In this document: positions 22,844 through 31,640 of the stretch, piece by piece | Position numbering within the stretch: the first letter of the stretch is position 1 | How the letters are laid out: each line of letters starts with the position of its first letter | DNA from: Acidobacteriota bacterium | GTDB lineage: Bacteria; Acidobacteriota; Terriglobia; Acidiferrales; UBA7541 | Length of the DNA: 50,402 nt | Assembly (NCBI GenBank): GCA_023481105.1 | Contig: JAMCWK010000078.1 | Location: 1 to 50,402 of the forward strand | Reading direction: 5' to 3' | The notes under the pieces: model-generated | Told to the model about the DNA's origin: nothing | The model's input: only the letters and a program-made list of their open reading frames with translations | Databases searched by the model: none | Made by a program: the position numbers and the translations under genes

Positions 22844-23974
22844 ATGAAATTGCCATTGTCAAGACATCGATCGTTGATGGCCGGAACCGGAAGCGCGCTG
22901 CTGGCCCTGGCCATGCTGGCCGGATGTTCCTCTAAATCCGCGCAGTCGGCGGGGCCTGCGGCACCCGCGCAAGCTGTTCCAGTGGTCGTAGCCACAGTTC
23001 AACAGAAGAATGTCCCGTTGCAATTGCGCGCCATCGGCCGCGTGGAAGTGTTTTCCACAGTATCGCTGAAGTCGCAGGTGGGCGGAGAAATCCTTAGCGT
23101 GCATTTCAAGCCCGGGCAGGACGTGAAGAAGGGCGATTTGCTTTTCAAGATTGATTCGCGCTCGTTCGAAGCGTCGTTGCGGCAAGCGGAAGGCAACCTG
23201 GCTCGCGACATGGCGCAACTTGAAAACGCACAGATACAATTGCGCCGCTACTCACAGCTCGCCGAGCAGGGAGTCGTCGCGCAGCAGCTTGTGGACCAGG
23301 CCACCGCCAACGCCGATGCTCTCGATGCCGCGGTGCGCGCCGACCGCGCTACCATTGATAACGCCAAACTGCAAATCGAATACTGCACCATCCGCGCACC
23401 CATGGACGGCCGCACCGGCACGCTGCTGGTGTATCCCGGCACGCTGGTGAAAGCGAACGACGTGCCCATCCTGGTGGTGATCAACCAGATCAGCCCGACG
23501 TACGTGGAATTTGCCGTGCCGGAGCAAAATCTCGCCGCGGTCAAGCGACACATGGCGTCCGGAACGCTCCCCGTGGAGGCAGAGATTCCCGACGACGCGC
23601 GGCCCGCGCGCGGAAAGCTTTCGTTCGTGGATAACACGGTAGATCGAACCACCGGCACCATTCGACTGCGCGCCACGTTCGGCAACGAAGACGCGCGGCT
23701 GTGGCCCGGGCAGTTCGTCAACGTCACACTGACGCTGGCCGAGCAAGCCAACGCCATCGTGGCGCCGTCGGAAGCAGTGCTAACGGGGCAAGCCGGGCAG
23801 TTCGTATTCGTGGTGAAAAGCGACAGCACCGCGGAAATGCGGCCGGTGACGGTCAGTCGCACCACGGACGGACTGGCCGTCATCGAAAAGGGACTGCAGC
23901 CGGGGGAAACGGTAGTGATCGACGGCCAGGTTTCGCTGGTGCCCAACGCCAAGGTCTCCGTCAAGAAAAAGTGA
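22844..23974 (+). CDS. RND efflux periplasmic adaptor lipoprotein
   Basis: A 376-residue AcrA/MexA-like membrane-fusion protein. The signal peptide ends in a lipobox, LAGC, with C28 as the lipidated residue. Lipoyl halves (LKSQVGGEILSVHFKPGQDV and IRAPMDGRTGTLLVYPGTLV), a helical hairpin (about 105-165) and a beta-barrel (PTYVEFAVPEQNL) follow in order. GAGGG precedes the ATG. It joins the RND pump to an outer-membrane channel; no TolC-like gene is in the window, so the channel must come from elsewhere. Confidence 0.95.
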   Translation: MKLPLSRHRSLMAGTGSALLALAMLAGCSSKSAQSAGPAAPAQAVPVVVATVQQKNVPLQLRAIGRVEVFSTVSLKSQVGGEILSVHFKPGQDVKKGDLLFKIDSRSFEASLRQAEGNLARDMAQLENAQIQLRRYSQLAEQGVVAQQLVDQATANADALDAAVRADRATIDNAKLQIEYCTIRAPMDGRTGTLLVYPGTLVKANDVPILVVINQISPTYVEFAVPEQNLAAVKRHMASGTLPVEAEIPDDARPARGKLSFVDNTVDRTTGTIRLRATFGNEDARLWPGQFVNVTLTLAEQANAIVAPSEAVLTGQAGQFVFVVKSDSTAEMRPVTVSRTTDGLAVIEKGLQPGETVVIDGQVSLVPNAKVSVKKK

Positions 23975-23996
23975 TCAGCCGGAAACGCGTGCATCC

Positions 23997-26900
23997 ATGA
24001 ACATCGCAGAAATATTCATCCGCCGCCCGATCATGACCACGCTGGTCATGGCGTCCATCCTGCTGTTCGGCATCATGGGCTACCGCCTGCTGCCCGTCAG
24101 CGACCTGCCCAACGTGGACTTCCCCACCGTGCAAGTGAGCGCGAGCCTGCCGGGCGCCAGCCCGGAGACAATGGCCTCTGCCGTGGCGCTGCCGCTGGAG
24201 CGGCAGTTCTCCACGATTGCCGGGGTGGATTCGATGAGTTCATCCAGCGTGCTGGGCGCCACCTCCATCACACTTCAGTTCACCCTGGAACGCGACATCG
24301 ACGCCGCGGCGCAGGACGTGCAAGCCATGATTGCCAAGGCCGCTCGCGACCTGCCGCAGAACATGCCCAGCCCGCCCTCGTATCAGAAGGTGAACCCGGC
24401 TGACCAGCCGGTGCTGTACCTCGCGCTCAGCTCGCCCACGCTGCCGCTTTCCGATGTGAACGAGTACGCCGACACATTCATCGCGCAGCGAATCTCCATG
24501 GTCAGCGGGGTTGCCCAAGTACAGGTGTTTGGCTCACAGAAATACGCAGTGCGCGTACAGCTCGACCCCAAGGCGCTGGCCACGCGCAGCATCGGCGTGG
24601 ACGAAGCTGTAACGGCCATCCAGCGCGGCAATTCCAATCTTCCGACGGGCACGCTTTACGGGCCGAACCAGGCGTTTACGGTGGAGTCCAACGGGCAACT
24701 CCTGCGCGCGCCGGACTATCGTCCGATTATCGTGGCCTATCGTAACGGCTCGCCCGTGCGGCTGGACGAAATCGGCCGCGTGCTGAGCAGCGTGGAAAAC
24801 GACAAGGTGGCGAGCTGGTTCAACAACAGCCGCGCCGTCGTGCTGGCCATTCAGCGCCAGCCGGGCACGAACACGGTGGAAGTGGTGGACTCCATCAAGC
24901 GGTTGATGCCCACGTTTCGCGCACAGATGCCGCCTTCCGTGGAACTGAACACGCTGTACGACCGCTCCCTCTCCATTCGCAATTCCGTGGACGACGTAAA
25001 ATTCACGCTGCTGCTGACCGTTTCGCTGGTGGTGCTGGTGATTTTCCTGTTCCTGCGCAACATTTCGGCCACGGTCATCCCCAGCCTTGCGCTGCCGATG
25101 TCCATCGTGGGCACGTTTGCGGTGATGTACCTGCTCGGCTACAGCCTGGACAACCTCTCGCTGATGGCGCTGACGCTTTCCGTAGGGTTCGTGGTGGACG
25201 ACGCCATTGTCATGCTGGAAAACATCGTGCGCCACATGGAACAGGGCGTACCGGTAATGCGCGCGGCGCTGCAAGGCTCGCGCGAGATCAGCTTTACCAT
25301 TCTCTCCATGACGCTCTCTCTCGCCGCCGTATTTATCCCTGTGCTGTTCATGGGCGGGATTGTCGGGCGGCTGCTGCATGAATTCGCGGTCACCATCGCT
25401 TCGGCCATTCTCGTTTCCGGATTCGTCTCGCTCAGCCTGACACCGATGCTGTGCAGCCGCTTCCTGCGGCCGCCGAAAGAGTTGCATCATGGCTGGATGT
25501 ACAACGTGACGGAAAACTTTTTCAAGGGAATGCTGCACTGGTACGACGTCTCGCTGCAGTTCGCGCTGCGCCATCGCGCGGCCACCATGGTGCTGGCCCT
25601 CCTGCTGGTGATTGCCACTGTGCAGCTTTACGGCATGGTGCCCAAGGGCTTCCTCCCCAGCGAAGACCTCGGACAGATATTCGCGTTCACCGAAGGCGCG
25701 CAGGGCATATCGTTCGAAGCCATGAAGCAGCACCAGATGGAGCTGGCGGAAATCGTGCGTCAGGATGAAAACGTGGATTCGTTCATGTCCGGCATGGGCG
25801 GAGGCGGCCCCGTAGGCGGCGCCGGCAATACCGGGCGAATCTTCATGCGCCTGAAGCCGCGCAACGAACGCAAGCTCAGCGCGGATGAAGTGATCCAGGA
25901 ACTGCGCCCGAAGTTCGCCAAGGTGCCCGGCATCCGCGTGTTCATGCAGAACCTGCCGCCCATTCGCATCGGCGGGCAGCTCACCAAGAGCCAGTATCAG
26001 TTCACGCTGCAAAGCCCGAGCACAACAGAACTCTACGAGCAGGCTATCCAGCTCGAAGCACGGCTGCGGGACATTCCCGGCTTGCAGGACGTCACCAGCG
26101 ACCTGCAAATCAAAAACCCTCAGGTGGTAGTGGACATTGACCGCGACAAAGCCGCTTCGCTCGGCCTCAGCGCGCAACAAGTGGAGGAAGCGCTGTACAC
26201 ATCTTACGCCGCGCGGCAAATCTCCACGATTTACGCGCCAAACAACCAGTACCGAGTCATCGTCGAGCTGCTGCCGGAATACCAGGCCGACCCCAACTCG
26301 CTTTCACTGCTGTACGTGCGCGCGACGACGGGACAGCTTGTGCCGCTCAACGCCGTGGCTGCTTTGCGGCGGACAGTCGGCCCGCTCACCGTAAATCATC
26401 TCGGGCAGCTACCCGCGGTCACGCTTTCCTTCAACCTGAAGCCGGGGGTGGCGCTGGGCGATGCGCTGGACGCAGTGAACCGCGTCGCCAATGAGATTCT
26501 GCCTGCCACTACTACGCGCAGCTTCCAGGGCACGGCGCAGGCTTTCGAAGCTTCCATGCGCGGGCTGGGCCTGCTGCTGCTGATGGCCATTCTGGTCATC
26601 TACATCGTGCTGGGCATCCTCTACGAGAGCTTCATCCACCCGATTACGATTCTCTCCGGACTGCCTTCCGCGGGATTCGGCGCGCTGCTCACGCTGAAGC
26701 TGTTCAACACGGAGCTGAGCCTGTACGCGTTTGTGGGCGTCATCATGCTGGTGGGAATCGTGAAGAAGAACGCCATCATGATGATTGACTTCGCGCTGGA
26801 TGCGCAGCGCAACGAAGGCAAGCCGGCGATGGAGGCCATCTACCAGGGCTGCTTGATCCGCTTCCGGCCGATTATGATGACCACGATGGCGGCGTTGATG

Positions 26901-27107
26901 GGGACGCTGCCGATCGCGCTGGGATTCGGCGCGGGAGCGGAAGCGCGGCGTCCGCTGGGGCTCGCGGTCGTCGGCGGGCTGGTGTTTTCGCAGTTCGTGA
27001 CGCTGTACTTGACGCCGGTGTGGTACACGTACATGGAAGCGATGCAGCAATGGTACCGGCGGCATTTTGGCGCACGGCAGACGGCGCCGGCGCACGCGGA
27101 CGACTAA
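23997..27107 (+). CDS. RND efflux pump, HAE1 family
   Basis: A 1036-residue AcrB/MdtB-type drug:proton antiporter of full length. It opens with FIRRPIMTTLVMASILLFGI and has twelve membrane segments in two groups around two large periplasmic loops. The proton-relay aspartates D401 and D402 are in SVGFVVDDAIVMLEN, and the matching lysine region is VGIVKKNAIMMIDFALD. FRPIMMTTMAALMGTLPIAL is the conserved segment before TM11. It lies 22 bases after its adaptor. A glycine-rich stretch (GGGGPVGGAGNTGR) occurs in the second periplasmic loop. Probable exporter of hydrophobic toxins. Confidence 0.97.
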   Translation: MNIAEIFIRRPIMTTLVMASILLFGIMGYRLLPVSDLPNVDFPTVQVSASLPGASPETMASAVALPLERQFSTIAGVDSMSSSSVLGATSITLQFTLERDIDAAAQDVQAMIAKAARDLPQNMPSPPSYQKVNPADQPVLYLALSSPTLPLSDVNEYADTFIAQRISMVSGVAQVQVFGSQKYAVRVQLDPKALATRSIGVDEAVTAIQRGNSNLPTGTLYGPNQAFTVESNGQLLRAPDYRPIIVAYRNGSPVRLDEIGRVLSSVENDKVASWFNNSRAVVLAIQRQPGTNTVEVVDSIKRLMPTFRAQMPPSVELNTLYDRSLSIRNSVDDVKFTLLLTVSLVVLVIFLFLRNISATVIPSLALPMSIVGTFAVMYLLGYSLDNLSLMALTLSVGFVVDDAIVMLENIVRHMEQGVPVMRAALQGSREISFTILSMTLSLAAVFIPVLFMGGIVGRLLHEFAVTIASAILVSGFVSLSLTPMLCSRFLRPPKELHHGWMYNVTENFFKGMLHWYDVSLQFALRHRAATMVLALLLVIATVQLYGMVPKGFLPSEDLGQIFAFTEGAQGISFEAMKQHQMELAEIVRQDENVDSFMSGMGGGGPVGGAGNTGRIFMRLKPRNERKLSADEVIQELRPKFAKVPGIRVFMQNLPPIRIGGQLTKSQYQFTLQSPSTTELYEQAIQLEARLRDIPGLQDVTSDLQIKNPQVVVDIDRDKAASLGLSAQQVEEALYTSYAARQISTIYAPNNQYRVIVELLPEYQADPNSLSLLYVRATTGQLVPLNAVAALRRTVGPLTVNHLGQLPAVTLSFNLKPGVALGDALDAVNRVANEILPATTTRSFQGTAQAFEASMRGLGLLLLMAILVIYIVLGILYESFIHPITILSGLPSAGFGALLTLKLFNTELSLYAFVGVIMLVGIVKKNAIMMIDFALDAQRNEGKPAMEAIYQGCLIRFRPIMMTTMAALMGTLPIALGFGAGAEARRPLGLAVVGGLVFSQFVTLYLTPVWYTYMEAMQQWYRRHFGARQTAPAHADD

Positions 27108-27117
27108 GAAGTTGCAA

Positions 27118-27141
27118 GGGCGCAGCATGCTGCGCCCCTAC
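27118..27141 (-). repeat. REP-like hairpin with GTAG head, first of a pair
   Basis: On the minus strand GTAG is followed by GGGCGCAGCA-TGCTGCGCCC, a perfect 20-bp palindrome. It lies ten bases past the RND pump stop and may also act as a transcript end. Confidence 0.6.
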
Positions 27142-27176
27142 AACCGCGAATTGCAAGCCGACGATCGATCTGATGA

Positions 27177-27201
27177 GGGGCGCGGCAAGCAGCGCCCCTA
27201 C
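27177..27201 (-). repeat. REP-like hairpin with GTAG head, second of a pair
   Basis: Minus strand GTAG then GGGGCGC, loop TGCTTGCC, GCGCCCC. Same orientation as the copy 36 bases away, as in REP doublets. It lies ten bases from the M28 peptidase stop. Confidence 0.6.
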
Positions 27202-27210
27202 GTCCCCAAA

Positions 27211-29421
27211 TTACGGTTTCTTCGCTGGCTTCCCTTTCCTGGCCGGAGCGGGTTTGGGCTCTTCCGGTTTTTCCGTAAATTTCAGCGAGCCGAGTTTTTC
27301 GCGCGCCTTCAACGCGCCCATCAAATCTTCCAGGGGCAGCGGCTCAAATTCTCCGGAAAGAAAATCGCGGATTTCGAGCACGGTGCGCTTGCGCGTGGCG
27401 TTGCGCGTCAACAAAGCGTTGAGCTCCGCGGTCATGTGTTGCGGCACCTTGCGCATGGCGGCTTGCGCAGCGGCGCGTTCTTCGGCAGAGATTTGCGGTG
27501 CTCCCACCGGAGCAAGTTGCTGGCCGGGCGCGCCGCCGCCACCTCCGCCGCCAAATCCGCCGCCGGGCCCGCCGACACTTTCCGGAATCAGCTTCGCGGC
27601 CTGCGCCATGGCGTCCGAGGTTGCAGGCTCCGCTGCGGGGACTTTCTTCTGTTCGGCCGTGATTTGGTAGAAGGCTTTCACTTCGTTTTGCAGCGAAGCA
27701 CCGCGCTGGTCCACCAGCGTTTCCAGCGCGCTGAGTTTCTTCTTTGCTTCTTCGGGATTGAGGAACAGCACGGAGGCCGAGCGAACAACTTCTTTCTCCA
27801 CGTTGGTCTGATGGCTGACGGTGACGCGCGCTTCGCGATAGGCGTTAGCCATCGCGGCGGAGTCCGTCAGGTCCGTCAAATACGAAAGGCCCTTGCGCTG
27901 CGCGGCGCCCATGCGCTCGGTGCCGCGCGCGAGGGATTCCGCGGCGACGCGCGCGGCCATGTCGTCATCCGCCGCGGCCATGATGATGGCTCCGGCCGCG
28001 CCGATGACCGCCACGCGCTTGAACTGCGTGGAGTCCATTTTGTCCGGCGTGTCTTGCGAGGAGTGGTACCACGTGTCGGGCCAGGTGCAGAAAATTACCG
28101 CGGGAATGCCCTGGCTCATGTACACGACGTGATCGCTCGCGCCGTAATGTTTGTCCACGCTGGCCCAGAAGGGATCGTTGCTGCCGTTCGGCGCAGTGAT
28201 GGGCAGCGTGAAGCGGTAGCCGTTGGAACGGTACTGCACGCGCTCCTTGTTGGTGTTCATGACAAAATCCATGAGGCTCGCGCCGATGTCGTTGAGGAAC
28301 GACGGAAAACTGTCCGGCGTGCGGTTCATCGTAAAGATGCTGCCGCTGCGCGAGAGATGCAGGCCTTCCATATCGAAATTCAAGTCGGCGATGATTCGTT
28401 TGGCGGTGTCGGCGTGCTTTTGCAGCCAGGCGCGCGTGCCGCTGATTTCCGGCACCCAGAGAAAATGAATGTTGCGCTTGGGCTTGGGCAGCTTGCCTTC
28501 GTTAATCAGGCGGATCAGCGTGCGGCCCATTTCCAGCGTGACGGCGCAGCCGGAGCCGTCGTCGTTGGCGCCCTGCTTCAAGTAGCCCTCGTACAAGTGG
28601 CCGGAGACGATGATGTCCTGCTCGGTGGAGCCGTCGCCGGGAATCATGGCGTGCACGGTTTCCATTTCGCCGGGCACGAAATCGGATTTCACGATGGAGC
28701 GCAGCACGATCTTTTCGTTGCGCAGGCGCATGGCCAGCTCGCGCGCCACGCGCGGCGCGATGGCCCAGCCAAAGCCGGGCTTCTTGCCCTGCGGGGCGTT
28801 GGCGGAAATTCCCTGCGAGAGAATCTGGTCGAGGTCGCTGGCCGGGCGGACGGTGTTGTAGCCGATTACGCCCACGGCGTCGCGCTCGAACACCGCCATG
28901 CGTTGCAGCACATTCGTGCTGGCGGAGCCCAGCACAATTTTGCCCTTCACGTCTTTGCCAGCGTAATCCTCGGCGCGGCCGCCGAAGCCGACGTCCACCA
29001 GCTCCGCGGTGATGTCGCCGGACTCGCTGTTGCCGACGATGGCGATGGCCACGTCGTACACGTCGTACAGCTTGCGCGACTCCGGCTCGACCATCCACAG
29101 TTCCGCCTGCGACGCGAACCAACTGCGTCCCTGCGTGGGAAACGTCTCGATTTCTACGTTGCTATAGCCGTACTCCTTGGCGAAGCGGGCCATCACTTCG
29201 CTTTCGCGGAAGGTGCCCTGGTATTCCGCCTTATCGCGCACGCGCGGATACGGCACCATTTCCAGCAGGTGATGCAGCGCGCGCTCCCCGGAGGCTTCGT
29301 TGATGATGGCGCGCATTTGCGTCCAACTGAGAAGCGTGCGGTCTTCGCGTTCCTGGGAAAGCAGGGGCAGCGCCAGCGCGGCGACGAGCAAGAGGGCCAG
29401 CAAAGGCAGGCGATGCTTCAT
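27211..29421 (-). CDS. Exported M28-family peptidase
   Basis: A 736-residue secreted protein. After a signal peptide (about 1-22) come a PA-like insert (about 120-230, KDVKGKIVLGSAST) and an M28 zinc-peptidase core: VSGHLYEG and ANDDGSGC carry the His and bridging Asp, LNFDMEG a further Asp, and WYHSSQDTPDKM the final His. At the position of the usual catalytic Glu-Glu pair the sequence reads VPEISGT, so the first Glu appears to be Pro, as in the DUF4910-like branch. A Gly/Ala/Pro-rich linker (about 625-650) and a basic Lys/Pro-rich tail end it. ATG at 29421 has GAGGAGAAA upstream. Confidence 0.9.
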   Translation of the reverse strand: MKHRLPLLALLLVAALALPLLSQEREDRTLLSWTQMRAIINEASGERALHHLLEMVPYPRVRDKAEYQGTFRESEVMARFAKEYGYSNVEIETFPTQGRSWFASQAELWMVEPESRKLYDVYDVAIAIVGNSESGDITAELVDVGFGGRAEDYAGKDVKGKIVLGSASTNVLQRMAVFERDAVGVIGYNTVRPASDLDQILSQGISANAPQGKKPGFGWAIAPRVARELAMRLRNEKIVLRSIVKSDFVPGEMETVHAMIPGDGSTEQDIIVSGHLYEGYLKQGANDDGSGCAVTLEMGRTLIRLINEGKLPKPKRNIHFLWVPEISGTRAWLQKHADTAKRIIADLNFDMEGLHLSRSGSIFTMNRTPDSFPSFLNDIGASLMDFVMNTNKERVQYRSNGYRFTLPITAPNGSNDPFWASVDKHYGASDHVVYMSQGIPAVIFCTWPDTWYHSSQDTPDKMDSTQFKRVAVIGAAGAIIMAAADDDMAARVAAESLARGTERMGAAQRKGLSYLTDLTDSAAMANAYREARVTVSHQTNVEKEVVRSASVLFLNPEEAKKKLSALETLVDQRGASLQNEVKAFYQITAEQKKVPAAEPATSDAMAQAAKLIPESVGGPGGGFGGGGGGGAPGQQLAPVGAPQISAEERAAAQAAMRKVPQHMTAELNALLTRNATRKRTVLEIRDFLSGEFEPLPLEDLMGALKAREKLGSLKFTEKPEEPKPAPARKGKPAKKP

Positions 29422-29448
29422 GACGTTTCTCCTCGATACGGATTGCGG

Positions 29449-29475
29449 ATCCCTTCGACTCCGCTCAGGGCAAGG
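29449..29475. repeat. CTTCGACTCCGCTCAGG dispersed motif
   Basis: CCCTTCGACTCCGCTCAGGG has short complementary ends. The same string is, from memory, frequent between genes in several environmental phyla. The remainder of the 419-base gap to 29840 shows only the inverted repeat at 29766. Confidence 0.45.
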
Positions 29476-29765
29476 GGACTGCGGGCAACCGGGAATAGAG
29501 ACGCGGAGCGTGCGGGAGAGGTTTCCACGACTATGTGACTGACCCACCCCCCGGTCGCCCATTGAAGCGACACAACTGATTGGAAGGACAAGGGATGAAG
29601 AAAAGCCCCTGCGATCGGCGTAGTCGGGAGTAGTAGGGCGTAATCGGCTGCGTGTGTGGCCGGCGATTGGGCCGTGCCATGGGGGACGAGCGCATGTGGG
29701 CGGGCCAATGGCGCATAACAGGGCTGAGACGGTTGCCGTAACGGGACTAAGTCCGATTTTCTCAT

Positions 29766-29792
29766 AGCTACTGTAACTTCTATATAGTAGCT
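29766..29792. promoter_or_regulatory. Inverted repeat AGCTACT-N13-AGTAGCT
   Basis: Seven-base arms with an AT-rich core (TATATAG), in the gap between the DUF72 and M28 genes. Possibly a repressor site for the M28 gene or a relic; it shares the TATATA/GTAGCT flavour of the palindrome at 10702. Confidence 0.3.
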
Positions 29793-29840
29793 GTTAGAGA
29801 ATGCAATGTCAAGCGAAAAATTCGGCGGAAAAGCGACGAG

Positions 29841-30653
29841 TTATTTTTTCTTCCACAGCTCGAAGAACTGAAGGATGGTGGCCGGGGCGTGGCCGGCGTA
29901 GTGATTGTTGGCAAAGGCGAAGATGTCCACGCTGCGCTGATTGAATTTGCGACAGGCTTCCACCCATTCCACGAGCTCGCGGCGGCGGTCCACGATGGTT
30001 TTGTCCCAGGTTTTGGTCTGCTCTTCAATTCCCTTGCGGTCGCCGAGCCAGCGAACGTAGGTGAAGTCCGCGGTGATGGGGTCGAGTTTTGCGAGAATTT
30101 CTTTAGGACGCGGCATCCAGGGATGATCAATCAGCGCCAACGCGACGCCGCGCTCGCGCAGCAGCTCGATGAATTTCGGCACCAGCCAGTTTTTGTTGCG
30201 TGTCTCGACGGCGAAGCGGTAGCCCTTGGGCAGTTTCTTCAGGAAGGGCGCTAGCCGCGCGAGAAATTCGTCCACGGTGGCGAAGGCTTTTTTGTTGAAG
30301 TAGGGAAACTGAAACAGCAGAGGGCCGAGCTTTTCACCGAGGGCATCGGCGGCGGTGAGAAATGCGTTGAGTTCGCTTTCGCAGTCCACGAGAACTTTTT
30401 CGTGGGTGATGGTCTGTACCATTTTCAGCGCAAACAAAAAATTTTTCGGGGTTTTAGCGTTCCAGCCCCGCGTCATTGCCAAGCTGGGAATCCGATAGTA
30501 GGTACTGTCCACTTCGACGGTGTCGAAGTGTTGCGCGTAGAAAGAAAGATAGTCGGCGGGCTTCATGTCCGCGGGATAGAACGTGCCCGGCCAGCCGGCA
30601 GCAGTGAAGGCGGACGTGCCCAGTCGCAGAGTGGCGGTCATGGGAGAGCGCAT
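29841..30653 (-). CDS. DUF72 (YecE-like) TIM-barrel protein
   Basis: A 270-residue cytosolic protein of the DUF72 family, a TIM-barrel of unproven activity. LGTSAFTAAGWPGTFYP is the signature start; FDTVEVDSTYYRIPS, LLFQFPYFNKKAF, FAVETRNKNWL, ADFTYVRWLGDR and VDIFAFANNHYAGHAPA follow in family order. ATG at 30653 gives four extra residues before the alternative ATG at 30641; neither has a clear ribosome-binding site. Downstream it stands alone, upstream it is separated from the TrmJ-like gene by two tandem-repeat tracts. Confidence 0.93.
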   Translation of the reverse strand: MRSPMTATLRLGTSAFTAAGWPGTFYPADMKPADYLSFYAQHFDTVEVDSTYYRIPSLAMTRGWNAKTPKNFLFALKMVQTITHEKVLVDCESELNAFLTAADALGEKLGPLLFQFPYFNKKAFATVDEFLARLAPFLKKLPKGYRFAVETRNKNWLVPKFIELLRERGVALALIDHPWMPRPKEILAKLDPITADFTYVRWLGDRKGIEEQTKTWDKTIVDRRRELVEWVEACRKFNQRSVDIFAFANNHYAGHAPATILQFFELWKKK

Positions 30654-30666
30654 CCTACCGCAAAAA

Positions 30667-30701
30667 GTGGCGAGTGACGAATGGCGAGTGGCGAGTGCAG
30701 A
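30667..30701. repeat. Heptamer tandem repeat (GTGGCGA type)
   Basis: Five units of seven bases: GTGGCGA, GTGACGA, ATGGCGA, GTGGCGA, GTGCAGA. Confidence 0.8.
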
Positions 30702-30707
30702 GATTTA

Positions 30708-30739
30708 TGATTGAGTGATTGAGTGATTGGGTGATTGAG
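30708..30739. repeat. Octamer tandem repeat (TGATTGAG x4)
   Basis: Four units of eight bases, three TGATTGAG and one TGATTGGG, six bases after the heptamer tract. Together they fill the gap between the DUF72 and TrmJ-like genes. Confidence 0.8.
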
Positions 30740-30768
30740 GGAGGGCCAAACCTGGAAGGCATCGGGCT

Positions 30769-31578
30769 TCATGCTTGAGGCAAGTCAGATGTTAGCTTCC
30801 AAAGTATTTGGCGGAGCATGCCGAGGCAGGTTTCGGCGTCGCTTGCGGAGAGGTGCAGGCGGCGGATGAGGCGGCGCATTTTTTCTTCCGAGGGAGCGGC
30901 GGCGCGCGGCTGCAAGTAGCCGCAAGCGCGCAGCGAGTCGAGCAGCACCGCGGTTATGCGCTCGACCTCGCGCGTAGTAGCAGGCTTTTGTTTCTCCGGC
31001 AGCCGCGCGGCCTTGGAAGAGCGCACCAGCTCATAGAGACAAATGGCCACGGCCTGGCCGAGATTCAGCGAGCGGTGTTCTTCCCGCGTGGGGATGCGCA
31101 GCAGCCAGTGACAATGGCTGAGCGCTTCGTTGGACAGGCCAACCTTCTCCGAGCCAAACAAAAGTGCGACACGGCTGGATTGGAGCCGTCGGCGGATGGC
31201 TCGCGCGGCGTCTTCCAATCGCCGCACGGGATGGTGCAATTCCCTGCTGCCCACGGCCGAGGTGCCCACCACCAGCGTGCAATCGGCGACGGCTTCGGCG
31301 ATGCTCGAGCATTCTTCCGCGTTCGCAAGCAGTGGCGAAGCACCCACGGCGGAGCGCGCTTCGCGAAACGCCGCGTCGTAGGGGTTCACCACGCGCAGGC
31401 GCAGGAAACCGAAGTTGCTCATGGCGCGCGCGGCCGCGCCCAAATTGAGAGGGTTGCGCGTGGCCACCAGCACGACACGCAGACGGTCGAATTCGGCGCG
31501 AACAGTCACGAGGCGTGATTGTACAGCAAGCGCGGGACGCGGGGCTCCGATGAAGTCGCGGTGCTTGCCATGCGCCAT
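30769..31578 (-). CDS. TrmJ/SpoU-type RNA 2'-O-methyltransferase
   Basis: A SPOUT-family methylase of about 269 residues that methylates ribose 2'-OH groups, with TrmJ (tRNA position 32) as the nearest match in layout. The knot motifs are visible: VVLVATRNPLNLGAAARAMSN, then LVVGTSA, then VALLFGSEKVGLSNEAL, and IPTREEHRSLNLGQAVAICL. A C-terminal helical extension of about 85 residues (EKMRRLIRRLHLSASD) is TrmJ-like. Start 31578 is a choice; a GTG at 31509 would give a more typical short N-terminus. It is divergent from the S9 peptidase gene. Confidence 0.9.
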   Translation of the reverse strand: MAHGKHRDFIGAPRPALAVQSRLVTVRAEFDRLRVVLVATRNPLNLGAAARAMSNFGFLRLRVVNPYDAAFREARSAVGASPLLANAEECSSIAEAVADCTLVVGTSAVGSRELHHPVRRLEDAARAIRRRLQSSRVALLFGSEKVGLSNEALSHCHWLLRIPTREEHRSLNLGQAVAICLYELVRSSKAARLPEKQKPATTREVERITAVLLDSLRACGYLQPRAAAPSEEKMRRLIRRLHLSASDAETCLGMLRQILWKLTSDLPQA

Positions 31579-31640
31579 TTGTTTTCTGTTAGACTGAGCG
31601 CCCGCATGAGCCGTGAGTCCCAACAAGGAGAATTCGCCCC

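Noticed and set aside
24534..26219. 561-codon frame antisense to the RND pump
   Set aside because: Low-complexity, His/Gln-rich shadow; the pump is unmistakable.
27067..29538. 823-codon frame antisense to the M28 peptidase
   Set aside because: Same shadow effect; starts within the pump gene and has no domain features.
30667..30739. Possible CRISPR remnant
   Set aside because: Repeats are 7-8 bases in direct tandem without spacers; no cas genes. The RecB-like nuclease at 38215 is not next to repeats.
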